Shown here piece by piece: positions 36,382 through 45,677 of a stretch of 64,000 nt of DNA; the first letter of the stretch is position 1; each line of letters starts with the position of its first letter. The notes beneath the pieces are model-generated. The model worked only from the letters and a program-made list of their open reading frames with translations. It had not been told where the DNA came from and did no database searches. The translations under genes were made by a program, and so were the position numbers. Source of the DNA: Cryobacterium sp. MP_M3 (lineage in GTDB: Bacteria > Actinomycetota > Actinomycetes > Actinomycetales > Microbacteriaceae); the NCBI RefSeq assembly GCF_015752155.1, contig NZ_JADOVI010000007.1:1-64000 (forward strand). Reading direction: 5' to 3'.

Positions 36382-37269
36382 ATGAAAAGGACCCGCGTGA
36401 CGCAAATCGTTTCAGGACCCGACCTCGACGGGTTCGTCCGGCCAGGTCAAGGGGCGGGGCTGATCGACGTTTTCCGCCGACGGTACTTGCTCTCCCTGCT
36501 GGTACGCAAGGAAGTGCAGGTGCGCTACCGAGGCTCGGTTCTCGGCTGGATGTGGTCTTACGTCAAGCCGATCACCCAATTCCTCGTTTTCTTCGTTGCC
36601 CTCGGGGTGTTCCTGCAGTTGAACGGGAGCATCCCGAACTATCCGGTGTACCTGTTCTCTGGTCTCGTCGTCATCAATCTGTTCAGCGAGGCGTTCAGCA
36701 ACGGAACGAAATCGCTTGTGGACAACGCGCCGTTGATCAAGAAGATCTACCTGCCGCGCGAGCTGTTCCCGGTGTCGTCGACCCTCGTGGCATTCATCAA
36801 CTTCCTGCCGCAGGCGATCGTCCTCGCGGTGGTCTGCGTGTTCACCGGCTGGGCCCCGAACCTGGTTCAGGTTCTGGGCATCGTGCTCGGAGTGCTGATC
36901 GTCGTTCTCCTCGCGATGGGACTCAGCCTTTTTTTCGGGTCCATCAACGTGTCCTTCCGAGATGCCCAGAACTTCGTCGAGCTCATTCTGCTCGTCGCGA
37001 CCTGGGCCTCCCCGGTGCTCTACCAGTGGTCGATGGTGGACAAGATCCTGCCGGACTGGCTGATGGTCATCTATCAGCTCAACCCGGTCACCGCCGCGGT
37101 CGAGTTGCTGCACGCCGGTTTCTGGTTTCCGACGACCGACGCCGAGGTGACGATGCCGCCGAACCTCTGGTTCTTCGGATTGTGTGCCCTGATCACGTCG
37201 AGTGTGTTGCTCGTCGTCGGTCAACTCGTCTTCCGCCGATTGGAGCGTCGTTTTGCCCAGGACCTATAG
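36382..37269 (+). CDS. wzm: Polysaccharide ABC exporter, permease (Wzm-like)
   Basis: A 295-residue ABC-2-type permease with about six membrane helices. RKEVQVRYRGSVLGWMWSY ahead of the first helix and NPVTAAVELLHAGFW near the end are hallmarks of Wzm/TagG-type exporters of lipid-linked polysaccharide. It pairs with the ATPase that follows, whose TTG start overlaps its end by 17 bp. Position right after glf and the GlfT2-like gene points to export of a galactan; in M. tuberculosis Rv3781/Rv3783 serve the same role (from memory). Confidence 0.92.
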   Translation: MKRTRVTQIVSGPDLDGFVRPGQGAGLIDVFRRRYLLSLLVRKEVQVRYRGSVLGWMWSYVKPITQFLVFFVALGVFLQLNGSIPNYPVYLFSGLVVINLFSEAFSNGTKSLVDNAPLIKKIYLPRELFPVSSTLVAFINFLPQAIVLAVVCVFTGWAPNLVQVLGIVLGVLIVVLLAMGLSLFFGSINVSFRDAQNFVELILLVATWASPVLYQWSMVDKILPDWLMVIYQLNPVTAAVELLHAGFWFPTTDAEVTMPPNLWFFGLCALITSSVLLVVGQLVFRRLERRFAQDL

Positions 37270-38017
37270 TGAGCATGCCGAAGCGCAGCGAGAGCCGCGC
37301 TTGGCCATCATCGTCACCGAGCTCAGCAAGACCTTTCTCCTGCGGCACACACATTCCTTGAAGGAATCCGTCATCGCCGCAGTGCGGCGCAAGCCGCTCT
37401 CCTCCAGCTTCAATGCCCTTGACGAGGTGAGCTTCACGATCAACACCGGTGAGTCCGTGGCCCTGCTCGGGTTCAACGGATCGGGCAAGTCCACGCTTCT
37501 CAAGCTGATTTCCGGGGTCCTCCGGCCCGATCGCGGTGAGGTGTTGACCCGCGGCCGGGTTGCCGGTCTGATTGAGGTCGGTGCCGGCTTCCACCCGGAC
37601 CTGTCCGGCCGGGAGAACATCTACCTCAACGCGGCCATCCTCGGCATGTCCCAGAAGGAGATCGATTCGCGCTTCGACGACATCGTCGAATTCTCCGAGA
37701 TCGCGAAATTCATCGACACCGAGGTCAAGCACTACTCGTCCGGCATGTTCCTGCGGTTGGCGTTCTCCGTCGCCATCCACACCGAAGTCGACATCCTACT
37801 GGTCGACGAGATCCTGTCGGTGGGCGATGAGCCGTTCCAACGCAAGTGCCTCGCCAAGATCCGCCAGCTGCACGCAGAGGGACGCACGCTGGTCGTGGTC
37901 AGTCATGATCTGGGAATGGTGGCCGATCTCTGCGACCGCGGGATTCTGATCGACAAGGGCCGCGTGGTGTTCGATGGGGAGTCACACGAGGCAGTCGTAC
38001 GGATGCGCGCGCAGTAG
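37253..38017 (+). CDS. wzt: Polysaccharide ABC exporter, ATPase (Wzt-like)
   Basis: A 254-residue ATPase. Walker A is LLGFNGSGKSTLLKL, then the teichoic-acid/O-antigen type ISGVLRPDRGEV and LIEVGAGFHPDLSGRENIYLN, the signature YSSGMFLRLAF, Walker B ILLVDEILS and the switch histidine VVSHD. It ends soon after the nucleotide domain, so it lacks the C-terminal glycan-binding domain of long Wzt proteins. The start is judged to be TTG at 37253, preceded by GGAG; the frame is open upstream but only inside wzm. A 21-bp terminator stem follows. Confidence 0.92.
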   Translation: MPRTYSEHAEAQREPRLAIIVTELSKTFLLRHTHSLKESVIAAVRRKPLSSSFNALDEVSFTINTGESVALLGFNGSGKSTLLKLISGVLRPDRGEVLTRGRVAGLIEVGAGFHPDLSGRENIYLNAAILGMSQKEIDSRFDDIVEFSEIAKFIDTEVKHYSSGMFLRLAFSVAIHTEVDILLVDEILSVGDEPFQRKCLAKIRQLHAEGRTLVVVSHDLGMVADLCDRGILIDKGRVVFDGESHEAVVRMRAQ

Positions 38018-38033
38018 GGCGCACGCAACGGAA

Positions 38034-38079
38034 GATACACGAGAACGCCCCGACCTCGGTCGGGGCGTTCTCGTGTATC
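38034..38079. terminator. Long bidirectional terminator after wzt
   Basis: A perfect 21-bp stem starting GATACACGAGAACG closes on the loop CTCG between convergent wzt and the secreted-protein gene. There is no T-run, but the stem is exceptionally long and GC-rich, as often seen in high-GC Gram-positives. Confidence 0.8.
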
Positions 38080-38098
38080 CGTGCCTGTGTCGGCCGGT

Positions 38099-40441
38099 CT
38101 AGAGGGTGCCCCCGTTGGGAAGGCTGGAGACCTCGGACGGGTTCACGGTGAAGATCTGCGGCGCGGAGCCGCCGTTCGCCGCGACCAGATCAGACCAAGT
38201 GTTCACGGCCTTGCGCTGGCCCCCGAGCACGTAGTACACGGTGCTGGTTCCAGACGATTTCACGAACACCTTGTCGATCGGCGCTGCACTGGAACGGGAC
38301 AGCACGCCGCATGCATCGCCCAGAGCGGCAACCGGCAGTCCGTGCGGGTTGTTCGCCGTCACCGCGTACAGCGTCCCTCCGAGCCCGATGTAGGTCGCGC
38401 CGGCACAGGACACGACCCGGCTGAGCGTGGCACCCGTGGTGGCATAACCGTTGACCAGCTGGTCGGGCACTGCCCGCCAGCCGCCGAGGCCGAGGGCGTC
38501 ACTGGTGCCGAACGAATCGAGCCGCAGCTTTCGGTCCAACCCGTCGGTCGCCCACACCGTGGCATCCGAACTCGACTTGACCAGCGAGTAGGGGGCGACG
38601 ACGACGCCGGCCTGCGGCAGCCCTCGCACGGTATCGGTCGTGAGCGTGGAGATGACCGGAGCGGAGCCGTTGTTGAGGCGGATCACGTCGTTCCAGCCCC
38701 AGACGGGCCGTACCGCCCCGCCGGTGATCAGGGAAACGTTGGGCGAGCCCGGGCTGATCACGAAGGCCGCCGTGGCGATCGACGCCCCGCCGCCGAAGGC
38801 CGCGCAGGTCGGCCCGGTCAGCGCGGTAACCGGGATCCCGGTTCCGTTGCTCCTCAGTGGCGAGAATGCCTGGCCGTTCACGAGCCCCTCGGTGCCGTTG
38901 CAGTTGGCCACGATGGTGAGGTCCGCGGCCGCCCGGGCATAGCCGTTGATCACGCTGTCGCTGACCGTGCGGATGGTGCTCAGTCCGTATTCGGCGAGCA
39001 CAGCCATTGTGGGGATGTGGATGCGGGAGCCCCAGCCGTCGATGAAGAACAGATCGTTCGACGACGCGGTCTTGACGGCCGTCGCCGGCGTGGCAAGGAC
39101 CCGTCCGATCGGGTAGCGTTCGCCGACGGCCGTGCGCATGGTGCCCACCCACGGACTGGCGCCGCCGTTGAGGGCGAGCACCCCGGCCCACTCGTCAACC
39201 GGGGACCGAGCAGAGGCGTTGAGGTAGTAGGTGGTGGAACTGCCCGGCAAGACCATGAACGCCGACACGTCTCCGCCGCCGGGGAGCTTGGCCCACTGGC
39301 CGGGCATCAGGTCGATGGCCTTCGAGCAGTCGTATCCCCAGTCGGCGACCTGGCTGCAGCTGCCGAACCGGTGCCGCGAGTTGCCCTGAACCAGAGCGAT
39401 TTCTCCGCTCAAGGGGTTGCGAACCAGTTCGCTGGCGTCGTTGCCTGCGGCGTAGCCCGAGAGATAGGACGCGGGGACGTCCCGGTAGCTGCCGAGATTG
39501 GCCAGCGCGTAATAGATGTCCATGGTCGGCACCCGGTACTTCGAGGTGCCGGCGATCAGGGAGAGGTCGCCGGTGCTGGTGTCGCGGACGATGGAGCTGC
39601 CGCCGTGGGTGTCGCCGAACCAGTCGGTGAACAGCCGCCAAAAGTTGCGGTTGCCGTAGGTTGAGCAGCCGTCACCGGTTCCGTACAGATTGTTCAGAGC
39701 GGCGCTGTTCGGCCGGTAAGGGGTGTAGATGTACAGTGCCGCTGTCGCCTGGTTTTCGATGTACACATTGCTGGCGCCGCAGGCAGTATTCGGGTTCCAG
39801 AGAATCGAATTCCATCGACCGGCGACGTACCCGCGGGAGCCCGGGTTTGCCTGGTACTTCTTGAATTGGTAAGCCGCGTTATACACCTGGTTGAAGAATC
39901 CGTAGTACTGCGCGTCGCAGTCCGCCGTGTCCGGACATCCGTAGCCCATCGCCTTCCGGTACACGGCGCTTGATGGGGAGGAACTCCCAACGAGGCTTGT
40001 TTCCTTCTCGAGCATAACTAGAAGCGCCTGCGGGTTGATGCCGCAGGCGCGGGAGACTTTGTAGATGATGCTGGCGGCGGACTCTCCGCCGGAGCCTTGG
40101 TAGGCGGCGCAGCCCTCACCCTTGGCGCTCTGACCGGCGGTGGCTTGGGAGTAGTCCTTCAGGCACACGTAGCCCGACCGGCAGTTGGACACCTTGCCAT
40201 TCAGGAATGACTGGATGTCCCGCTCGGACATGGTGCCGGAATTGTAGAACTCGGCGTCACTGATGATGTTGCCGGCGTTGAAGTCGCCTGCGCTGGCGGC
40301 CTCGGCTTTGTCCCGGTTGGTCGTGGCTGCCACGGTGAGGAAACCGAGCACGAGAGCAAGTACCCCCAGCATGGCCACGAGATTTCGGATGGTCAGGCGC
40401 TGGACGGGGGCGCCACGCGTCTCTGGAGTGGTTCTGAGCAC
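38099..40441 (-). CDS. Large secreted protein with repeated W/NGG modules
   Basis: A 780-residue exported protein. After a basic start and a hydrophobic segment (about residues 20-40, ending near DKAEA) comes a globular region (about 45-300) with CGINPQALLVMLEKETSL and a helical pattern recalling lysozyme-like or peptidoglycan-interacting domains. The remainder contains a diverged module of about 100 residues recognisable by W-x2-V/L...NGGxAP/SP, seen at least three times (VDEWAGVLALNGGASP, WGWNDVIRLNNGSAP, VNTWSDLVAANGGSAP). GTG at 40439-40441 is preferred; an ATG at 40504 would add 21 residues before the signal. A cell-wall or surface-binding role is inferred. Confidence 0.75.
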   Translation of the reverse strand: MLRTTPETRGAPVQRLTIRNLVAMLGVLALVLGFLTVAATTNRDKAEAASAGDFNAGNIISDAEFYNSGTMSERDIQSFLNGKVSNCRSGYVCLKDYSQATAGQSAKGEGCAAYQGSGGESAASIIYKVSRACGINPQALLVMLEKETSLVGSSSPSSAVYRKAMGYGCPDTADCDAQYYGFFNQVYNAAYQFKKYQANPGSRGYVAGRWNSILWNPNTACGASNVYIENQATAALYIYTPYRPNSAALNNLYGTGDGCSTYGNRNFWRLFTDWFGDTHGGSSIVRDTSTGDLSLIAGTSKYRVPTMDIYYALANLGSYRDVPASYLSGYAAGNDASELVRNPLSGEIALVQGNSRHRFGSCSQVADWGYDCSKAIDLMPGQWAKLPGGGDVSAFMVLPGSSTTYYLNASARSPVDEWAGVLALNGGASPWVGTMRTAVGERYPIGRVLATPATAVKTASSNDLFFIDGWGSRIHIPTMAVLAEYGLSTIRTVSDSVINGYARAAADLTIVANCNGTEGLVNGQAFSPLRSNGTGIPVTALTGPTCAAFGGGASIATAAFVISPGSPNVSLITGGAVRPVWGWNDVIRLNNGSAPVISTLTTDTVRGLPQAGVVVAPYSLVKSSSDATVWATDGLDRKLRLDSFGTSDALGLGGWRAVPDQLVNGYATTGATLSRVVSCAGATYIGLGGTLYAVTANNPHGLPVAALGDACGVLSRSSAAPIDKVFVKSSGTSTVYYVLGGQRKAVNTWSDLVAANGGSAPQIFTVNPSEVSSLPNGGTL

Positions 40442-40607
40442 AGCGGCGCCTCGGCAATCTTGTCGGTGGGTGGTGAGAGGCAAACCACGCGAAAAGCCTG
40501 GCAAGCGTCAATTCTTCGCCCCCACAGCAATAACCACGCGTCTGCACGTGTTCGTATCATAGCGGGCGATGGTGCGGACGCCCCCCAACTCAACACGAAT
40601 TCGCCGG

Positions 40608-41447
40608 TCAGTCGGGCTCATTTGCGTAATTCCGGACGATGAACCGGCGGTATGCCACCCGTCGGAGGGTCACCGGGACGAACCGATATCCGCCCCGAAC
40701 GAGGACGTTGCGGGCGAACTGGCGGCGGGTGACGAATCCGTCCTCGAGCAGGCTGCGCTGGAGGGCGAGTTCACTGCGGAAGAGTCTCCAGCCGCCCCGC
40801 CGGCCGTAGGCTCCGGCATCGACGCGGTACATCACCAGGGGGTCGGGCAGGTTCGCCACCAGGGCTCCGGCCTGAATCATCCGAGCGAAGAGCCAGTAGT
40901 CCTCCATCATAGGCAGTTCTCGGTAGCCGCCCGCTTTGGCGACGACGGAGCGGCGGTACACCACGGTCGGGTGGTTGAACGGGTCGTGGAACCGGGCGCT
41001 GGTGGCGATATCGTCCGGATCCGTGGGTGGAATCCGTTTGCCGAGCACCCGCCCCGCCTCGTCGAATTCGAGCATTCCGGTGCCGACGAGGTCGAATCCG
41101 TTCTCGATCATGCCCAGTTGGTGTTCGAAGCGGGTGGGCAGTGAGATGTCGTCGGCGTCCATCCGGGCGACGACGTCATGGGCGCAGTGCCGCAGGCCGG
41201 TCTCGAGCGCGCGTGCGAGACCGACGTTCGCCGGCAAGCGCACATGGTTGACCGGCACCGGCGACGTATCGGCGGCCGCCGCGACGGCCGCCGCTAGCTC
41301 GGTGCCGATCGGGCCGTCCTGCACGATGACGACGTCGCTGGGGCGGCGCGTCTGCTCGGTGACCGTGCTGGTGAACGCTTTTGTGAAGTAGGCGGCCTTG
41401 TCTCCGGCATAGACGGGCAGGAGCAGGGAGAACTCGATGGCGGTCAC
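40608..41447 (-). CDS. GT2 glycosyltransferase
   Basis: A 279-residue GT-A enzyme. The nucleotide-binding start is FSLLLPVYAGDKAAYF, followed by VVIVQDGP and the metal motif RMDADDISLP, then MMEDYWLFARM as the catalytic ED. It resembles AmsE/WcaA-type transferases of exopolysaccharide synthesis. It ends a minus-strand trio with the next GT2 and the large membrane protein, joined by 4-bp overlaps (41444-41447 and 42403-42406), indicating one transcript and probably one glycan. Donor and acceptor are unknown. Confidence 0.88.
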   Translation of the reverse strand: MTAIEFSLLLPVYAGDKAAYFTKAFTSTVTEQTRRPSDVVIVQDGPIGTELAAAVAAAADTSPVPVNHVRLPANVGLARALETGLRHCAHDVVARMDADDISLPTRFEHQLGMIENGFDLVGTGMLEFDEAGRVLGKRIPPTDPDDIATSARFHDPFNHPTVVYRRSVVAKAGGYRELPMMEDYWLFARMIQAGALVANLPDPLVMYRVDAGAYGRRGGWRLFRSELALQRSLLEDGFVTRRQFARNVLVRGGYRFVPVTLRRVAYRRFIVRNYANEPD

Positions 41448-42406
41448 GCTCGCGGGACCCCGGCTTCGCAGGCGGCGACATCGTCCGTCGCCTCCCCTAG
41501 CCCGGCCAACGCAATGGCGTTGGGTCGGGGCCGGGTGCGAAAGCCGTCACGGATTCCACGGCGAAGACCCGCCATGAGGACCGGACGGTTTGTGGAGGCA
41601 CGGAAGGTTCGCGCCCAGCGGCGAAGACTCGATCCGGAGTAGAGCACCTTCTCAGCCGGGCTCAGCCCGCGGGAGCACCGGAGCAGCCAGATCTTGTTGC
41701 GCACCTCGTAGTAGAACCGCTCGCCAGGGTCAACGTCGGTGGCGCCGAGCTTGAGCGTCTTGTGCACGACAACACTGGATGGCACGAAGTACCCTCGGCT
41801 GCGCCGAAGGAGACGGGTTGAGAACTCGAAATCATCGTTCCAGATGAAGTAGTCCGCGATCGGCAGCCCGTGCTCGAGCACGGCCTCGGCGCGCACCAGC
41901 ATGGACACGAAGGAGGAGCTGCGCACCGGCAGAGCCGCACTGTCCCCCGCCGCGGCGCGCTCGGCCGCACGGACGAACGGTTTGACTCGAGGTGTGTTCA
42001 TCGGGTGGTCCCGGCCGTCGGTCCACACCACCCGGGACCCGGCGACGGTGACCTGATGGTCGTCGCCGACGCTGTGGAGCAGCGCCTCGAGGGCGGTGTT
42101 CGTCGGCACTGTGTCGTCGTCCATCAGCCAGACGAAGTCGGCCTTCTGCCGCACCACCGCACGGGCGGCACCGATCGCGAATCCGCCGGCACCGCCGGTG
42201 TTGCGCCACACGGAGACGAGGTCGGCGGTCGGGTAATGTTCGCGAACCAGCGCGGCGGTGTCATCGGTGGAGGCGTTGTCGACGACCACGACGGCCCCGA
42301 CCTGCGTCGTTTGCTCTGCGAGCGCGTCGAGAACCTCGATCAGAAGATCCCGGCGATTGTAGGCGACAACGACGGCCACGGTGCGACCCATGGCGGCCGA
42401 GGTCAT
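41444..42406 (-). CDS. GT2 glycosyltransferase, GlfT1/rhamnosyltransferase-like
   Basis: A 320-residue GT-A enzyme with VAVVVAYNRRDLLIEVL, VVVDNASTDDT, VWRNTGGAGGFAIGAA, the metal motif WLMDDDTVP and the catalytic FIWNDDFEFSTRL. The NTGGAGGF and WNDDFEFS pair is typical of the GlfT1 and rhamnosyltransferase group. It could therefore prime the galactan or add rhamnose made by the rml genes. ATG at 42404-42406 overlaps the upstream stop (ATGA). The open frame further upstream lies inside the preceding gene and is not real. Confidence 0.87.
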   Translation of the reverse strand: MTSAAMGRTVAVVVAYNRRDLLIEVLDALAEQTTQVGAVVVVDNASTDDTAALVREHYPTADLVSVWRNTGGAGGFAIGAARAVVRQKADFVWLMDDDTVPTNTALEALLHSVGDDHQVTVAGSRVVWTDGRDHPMNTPRVKPFVRAAERAAAGDSAALPVRSSSFVSMLVRAEAVLEHGLPIADYFIWNDDFEFSTRLLRRSRGYFVPSSVVVHKTLKLGATDVDPGERFYYEVRNKIWLLRCSRGLSPAEKVLYSGSSLRRWARTFRASTNRPVLMAGLRRGIRDGFRTRPRPNAIALAGLGEATDDVAACEAGVPRA

Positions 42407-44631
42407 TCGGTCGCCTCGGTGGCCGCGTCCCGGCTCGCTCGAGCGATGCCGAACAAACGGCCCCTGCCCGGGCGCCGGCGACCGACCAGGCGGAGAATCG
42501 GCCAGCCGAGCAGGATGAGCAGCAGGACCGCGGCCGCGATCAGTTGGACGGGGTACCCGGGAGCGTAGAACGCCACCGTGACGGTCTTGCCGAGCTGGGC
42601 CGCATCGACATCGACACCCAGTAGGAAGGTGTCGACCGGCTCGGCCGACACCGCACCGCCGTCCACCTGATAACCAGGCCACGGGATGCGGCTGAGCGCC
42701 ACCCGACCGCCGTCCGGGCCGACGGCGTCCACCCGGAACGACACCCCCATTGCATCCTCCCGCAGCACAGTGACCTTTGTGCCCTTTGACGTCCAGACCA
42801 CGGATCCTGCCCCGGCGACGGGTTCGTCCCGCACAATCAGGCGGGTCTTCGCGGTGTCCTCGGCCACGTGCCAGCCGTCAGGGACGACCGACCAGTCCTT
42901 GGCGGGCACGATGCCCTTCACGGCCTGCACCGAACTGACTCCCATGAGGTCGGCGACGCTCTTGCCGGTTTCCGGCATCGTCGTGAAGAGCCGGGAATAG
43001 AGCCCCCCGCAGGTGGAGCCGTTGTACTGCATGCAGGTGAGCGAGTTGTACGGCGTGTAGTACACAGCGGAGTAGGCGTTCTGGACCCGTTCTCCCGTGA
43101 CGTACCAGAGGTTTCCGACGAGCGTCTCGTTCCATGCGTCGGGCTTGTGCACGTCCTCAACCCCACCGACCACGATGACGTCACCCTCCGCGGACTCGAG
43201 CTGGGACTGGTAGTCGCTGACGTCGTTCGGCACCCCGTAATCGGGCAACGGGGACGCCGGCGAGGCGACATGCTGGGGCACCAGAAGGAGCACGGTGAGG
43301 ACGATCGCCGCGCCGGCCACCGTCGCTACTCCCCGCCCGGCCAACCAGCCGGCCGACTCGCGGCCGAGCAGGGGCAGGGGCCGGTCACCCAGGATGCGAT
43401 ACGACACCCAGACGGCGATGAGGAGCACCACGGTGACGACAGCGAGTACCTTCACATACTGCGGACCGGAGCTGAAGGTCAGGCCGGCGCTGAGGAGCAC
43501 CAACCCCCCAGCTGTGAGAAACCGGGCTCGGCTGAGCACTGCCGGGCGGGCATGGGAGAGCCCGACTGCCAGGAGCAGCAGCACGGCGAGCGTGAGATAG
43601 GGCATCATCCGAACGGGGAAGCGCAGAGGGCCGAAGTCGCTGGGCAGCAGCACCCCGACCAGAGCCGCTACAAGGACGATCCCGATACTCAAGCGGTGTC
43701 GAAGCAAAGCGCGCAATCGGGCGAGGTCGACGAAGGCGAGCAGCGGCAGGAACCAGGCGATGTAGAGCAGGGGCGCATACGGGAACTGCCCACTGAAGAA
43801 CAGAATGCTCGGTGTGCCGACCGGGGTCGCGGACGAGAACAGCCCGCTCAGATTCACGGTCAGAAGGTCGGTGTTGACCACGCCGCTCGTTCGTCCGGTG
43901 ACCGGGGCCGTCAACAGGCCCGGCAAGTGCACGATCACGGCGAAGCTGCCGGCCGCGGTGGCAAGCGCAAATGATCGCACGATGGCCGGCCGGTGCCGAG
44001 TGAGGACGGCCTCGACGATGAGGGCGCCCAGGCTGATCGCCAGGAAGATCGTGGCATGCGCATAGCCGATCCCGACCAGCCCGATGGCGGAGAGGGCGGG
44101 CAGGACAGGCGACTTCGCCTGAAGCACCGCTCGCCGGGCAAGAACCCAGGTCAACGGGAGGAAGCTCCAGGCCATCAGCCCATTTGCCCAGGACGGTGCA
44201 TCCATGTACAGGGTGAAACCGGCCAGCGGTGCGGCAACTGCGACGAGGGCCGCCCAGGGGCGTTGCGCCCCGAAGTTGCGGGCGAGGGCGTAGACGCCGA
44301 GGGCGCCGAGCAGGAGGCACAGCAGTTTGATGATGGTGCTGAAGATGAGGGCGCTGGCGGCGAGGTGAGCGCCGATGCCGACCACCCAGAGGACCGGGCT
44401 CAGGATGCCCCAGGCCCCTTCGGCGAGATAGTTTCCTGATTGCCAAACTCTAGGGTTGATCAGCGACCAGTCAAGGTCGAGCACGCGCCGGCCGATCTCG
44501 TACCACTGCCCGAACGCCCCGGACTGGCTGTCATCCACGTAGTAGAAACCGGAGTCGAAGAACAGCGGGATCGACGCCCCCGCAAGGACCGCCGCCACTA
44601 CGAGAATGGGCCACACGAATTTAGACTGCAC
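42403..44631 (-). CDS. YfhO-like/GT-C polytopic membrane protein
   Basis: A 742-residue protein with about a dozen membrane helices, an early extracytoplasmic acidic motif (FYYVDDSQSGAF), a large C-terminal extracytoplasmic domain of about 200 residues and a final helix with a basic tail. The layout matches YfhO-type and related GT-C proteins that move polyprenyl-linked sugars onto wall polymers. It heads the trio with two GT2 genes. It is divergent from the GT2 gene at 44.7 kb, with about 100 bp between. A specific reaction cannot be assigned. Confidence 0.75.
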   Translation of the reverse strand: MQSKFVWPILVVAAVLAGASIPLFFDSGFYYVDDSQSGAFGQWYEIGRRVLDLDWSLINPRVWQSGNYLAEGAWGILSPVLWVVGIGAHLAASALIFSTIIKLLCLLLGALGVYALARNFGAQRPWAALVAVAAPLAGFTLYMDAPSWANGLMAWSFLPLTWVLARRAVLQAKSPVLPALSAIGLVGIGYAHATIFLAISLGALIVEAVLTRHRPAIVRSFALATAAGSFAVIVHLPGLLTAPVTGRTSGVVNTDLLTVNLSGLFSSATPVGTPSILFFSGQFPYAPLLYIAWFLPLLAFVDLARLRALLRHRLSIGIVLVAALVGVLLPSDFGPLRFPVRMMPYLTLAVLLLLAVGLSHARPAVLSRARFLTAGGLVLLSAGLTFSSGPQYVKVLAVVTVVLLIAVWVSYRILGDRPLPLLGRESAGWLAGRGVATVAGAAIVLTVLLLVPQHVASPASPLPDYGVPNDVSDYQSQLESAEGDVIVVGGVEDVHKPDAWNETLVGNLWYVTGERVQNAYSAVYYTPYNSLTCMQYNGSTCGGLYSRLFTTMPETGKSVADLMGVSSVQAVKGIVPAKDWSVVPDGWHVAEDTAKTRLIVRDEPVAGAGSVVWTSKGTKVTVLREDAMGVSFRVDAVGPDGGRVALSRIPWPGYQVDGGAVSAEPVDTFLLGVDVDAAQLGKTVTVAFYAPGYPVQLIAAAVLLLILLGWPILRLVGRRRPGRGRLFGIARASRDAATEATE

Positions 44632-44731
44632 TCAAAGATTATCCCTCACGGTGCCTTCACACCCGCACGAGGGGGGCAGCCGGTATCGTGGTGGGGTAGT
44701 TTCCCGCAACGAAACGAGCAAATACCTACAA

Positions 44732-45637
44732 ATGAGTACAGACGCCCTGCCATCTGGCCACGCCCCCTCCACTCCGGACGAAACGCTCGTCTCCATCGTG
44801 ATCCCCGCGTACAACAACGCGGATTATCTGGACGACACCATGAAGTCGGTGCTCAACCAGACCTACACCAACCTTGAAGTAATCGTGTCCGACCATGCGT
44901 CCACCGACGACACCTGGGCCGTGATGGCGCGCTACAGCGCTGACCCCCGTGTCACCCTGCTGCGCACCGAGGGTGGCGGCGGCGCGCTGCGCAACTGGAA
45001 CCGGGTGAGCCAGGCGGCCACCGGCGAGCTAATCAAACTCGTCTGCGGCGACGACCTGCTCTATCCGACGATTGTGGCCCAGCAGGTGGCAGCCCTCGTC
45101 GCCGAGCCGGGAGCCGTGCTCGCTGCCTCCGCACGAGACATTGTCGACGCCAACGGCGTTCCGGTGCTCAAGAACCGGGGACTCGCCGGCCTGATCGGCG
45201 TGCACGACGGCACCGTCGCGGTTCGCAAGACGGTCACCCAGGGCGCCAACATCTTCGGTGAACCGGGATGCGTGATGATGCGCCGCAGCGTGCTGGAGAA
45301 GGTCGGATGGTGGGACTCGCGCTGGCCGTACCTGATCGACGAGACCTCGTATTCGCTCGTGCTCCTCGAAGGAAAGTTCGTCGGTGTTCCAGGCAGCCTG
45401 GCCGGCTTCCGTATCTCTGATAGCCAATGGAGCGTGCGCCTAGTAGCCGAGCAGGCCACCCAGGCGATGGGTTTCCACAACTGGATGGCCGAGACCCGCC
45501 CCGATGTCGTGTCACGCACCGACCGGCTGGTCGGTAACACACGCGCCCGGGTGATGGCGCAAGTTCGCCGGCTCGCCTACCTCTGGCTCGGCCGCCGCAT
45601 GTCGAAGGCGGTGAAGCCGCGTGCCGCAGGCGTCTGA
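44732..45637 (+). CDS. GT2 glycosyltransferase
   Basis: A 301-residue GT-A enzyme: VSIVIPAYNNADYLDDTMKS, VIVSDHASTDDT and the acidic KLVCGDDLLYP in place of a classic DxD, then EPGCVMMRRSVLEKVGWWD. The C-terminus is basic. The ATG at 44732 is chosen over the longer frame, which runs into the divergent gene. TATCGT at 44684 may be the -10. It is followed by, and slightly overlaps the open frame of, a DPM-like transferase, so the two are probably co-transcribed. Confidence 0.88.
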   Translation: MSTDALPSGHAPSTPDETLVSIVIPAYNNADYLDDTMKSVLNQTYTNLEVIVSDHASTDDTWAVMARYSADPRVTLLRTEGGGGALRNWNRVSQAATGELIKLVCGDDLLYPTIVAQQVAALVAEPGAVLAASARDIVDANGVPVLKNRGLAGLIGVHDGTVAVRKTVTQGANIFGEPGCVMMRRSVLEKVGWWDSRWPYLIDETSYSLVLLEGKFVGVPGSLAGFRISDSQWSVRLVAEQATQAMGFHNWMAETRPDVVSRTDRLVGNTRARVMAQVRRLAYLWLGRRMSKAVKPRAAGV

Positions 45638-45663
45638 GCCGTCCGGCGAAAGTGGCCGTGTGA

Positions 45664-45669
45664 TAGGTT
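45664..45669 (+). promoter_or_regulatory. -10 box before the DPM-like transferase
   Basis: TAGGTT ends 8 nt before the GTG at 45678, with no Shine-Dalgarno between, suggesting an internal leaderless promoter. Confidence 0.35.
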
Positions 45670-45677
45670 CTGAACCC

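Noticed and set aside
36360..37361. Alternative plus-strand frame of 333 codons over wzm
   Set aside because: Out of frame with the clear Wzm protein and Arg/Pro-rich; a shadow.
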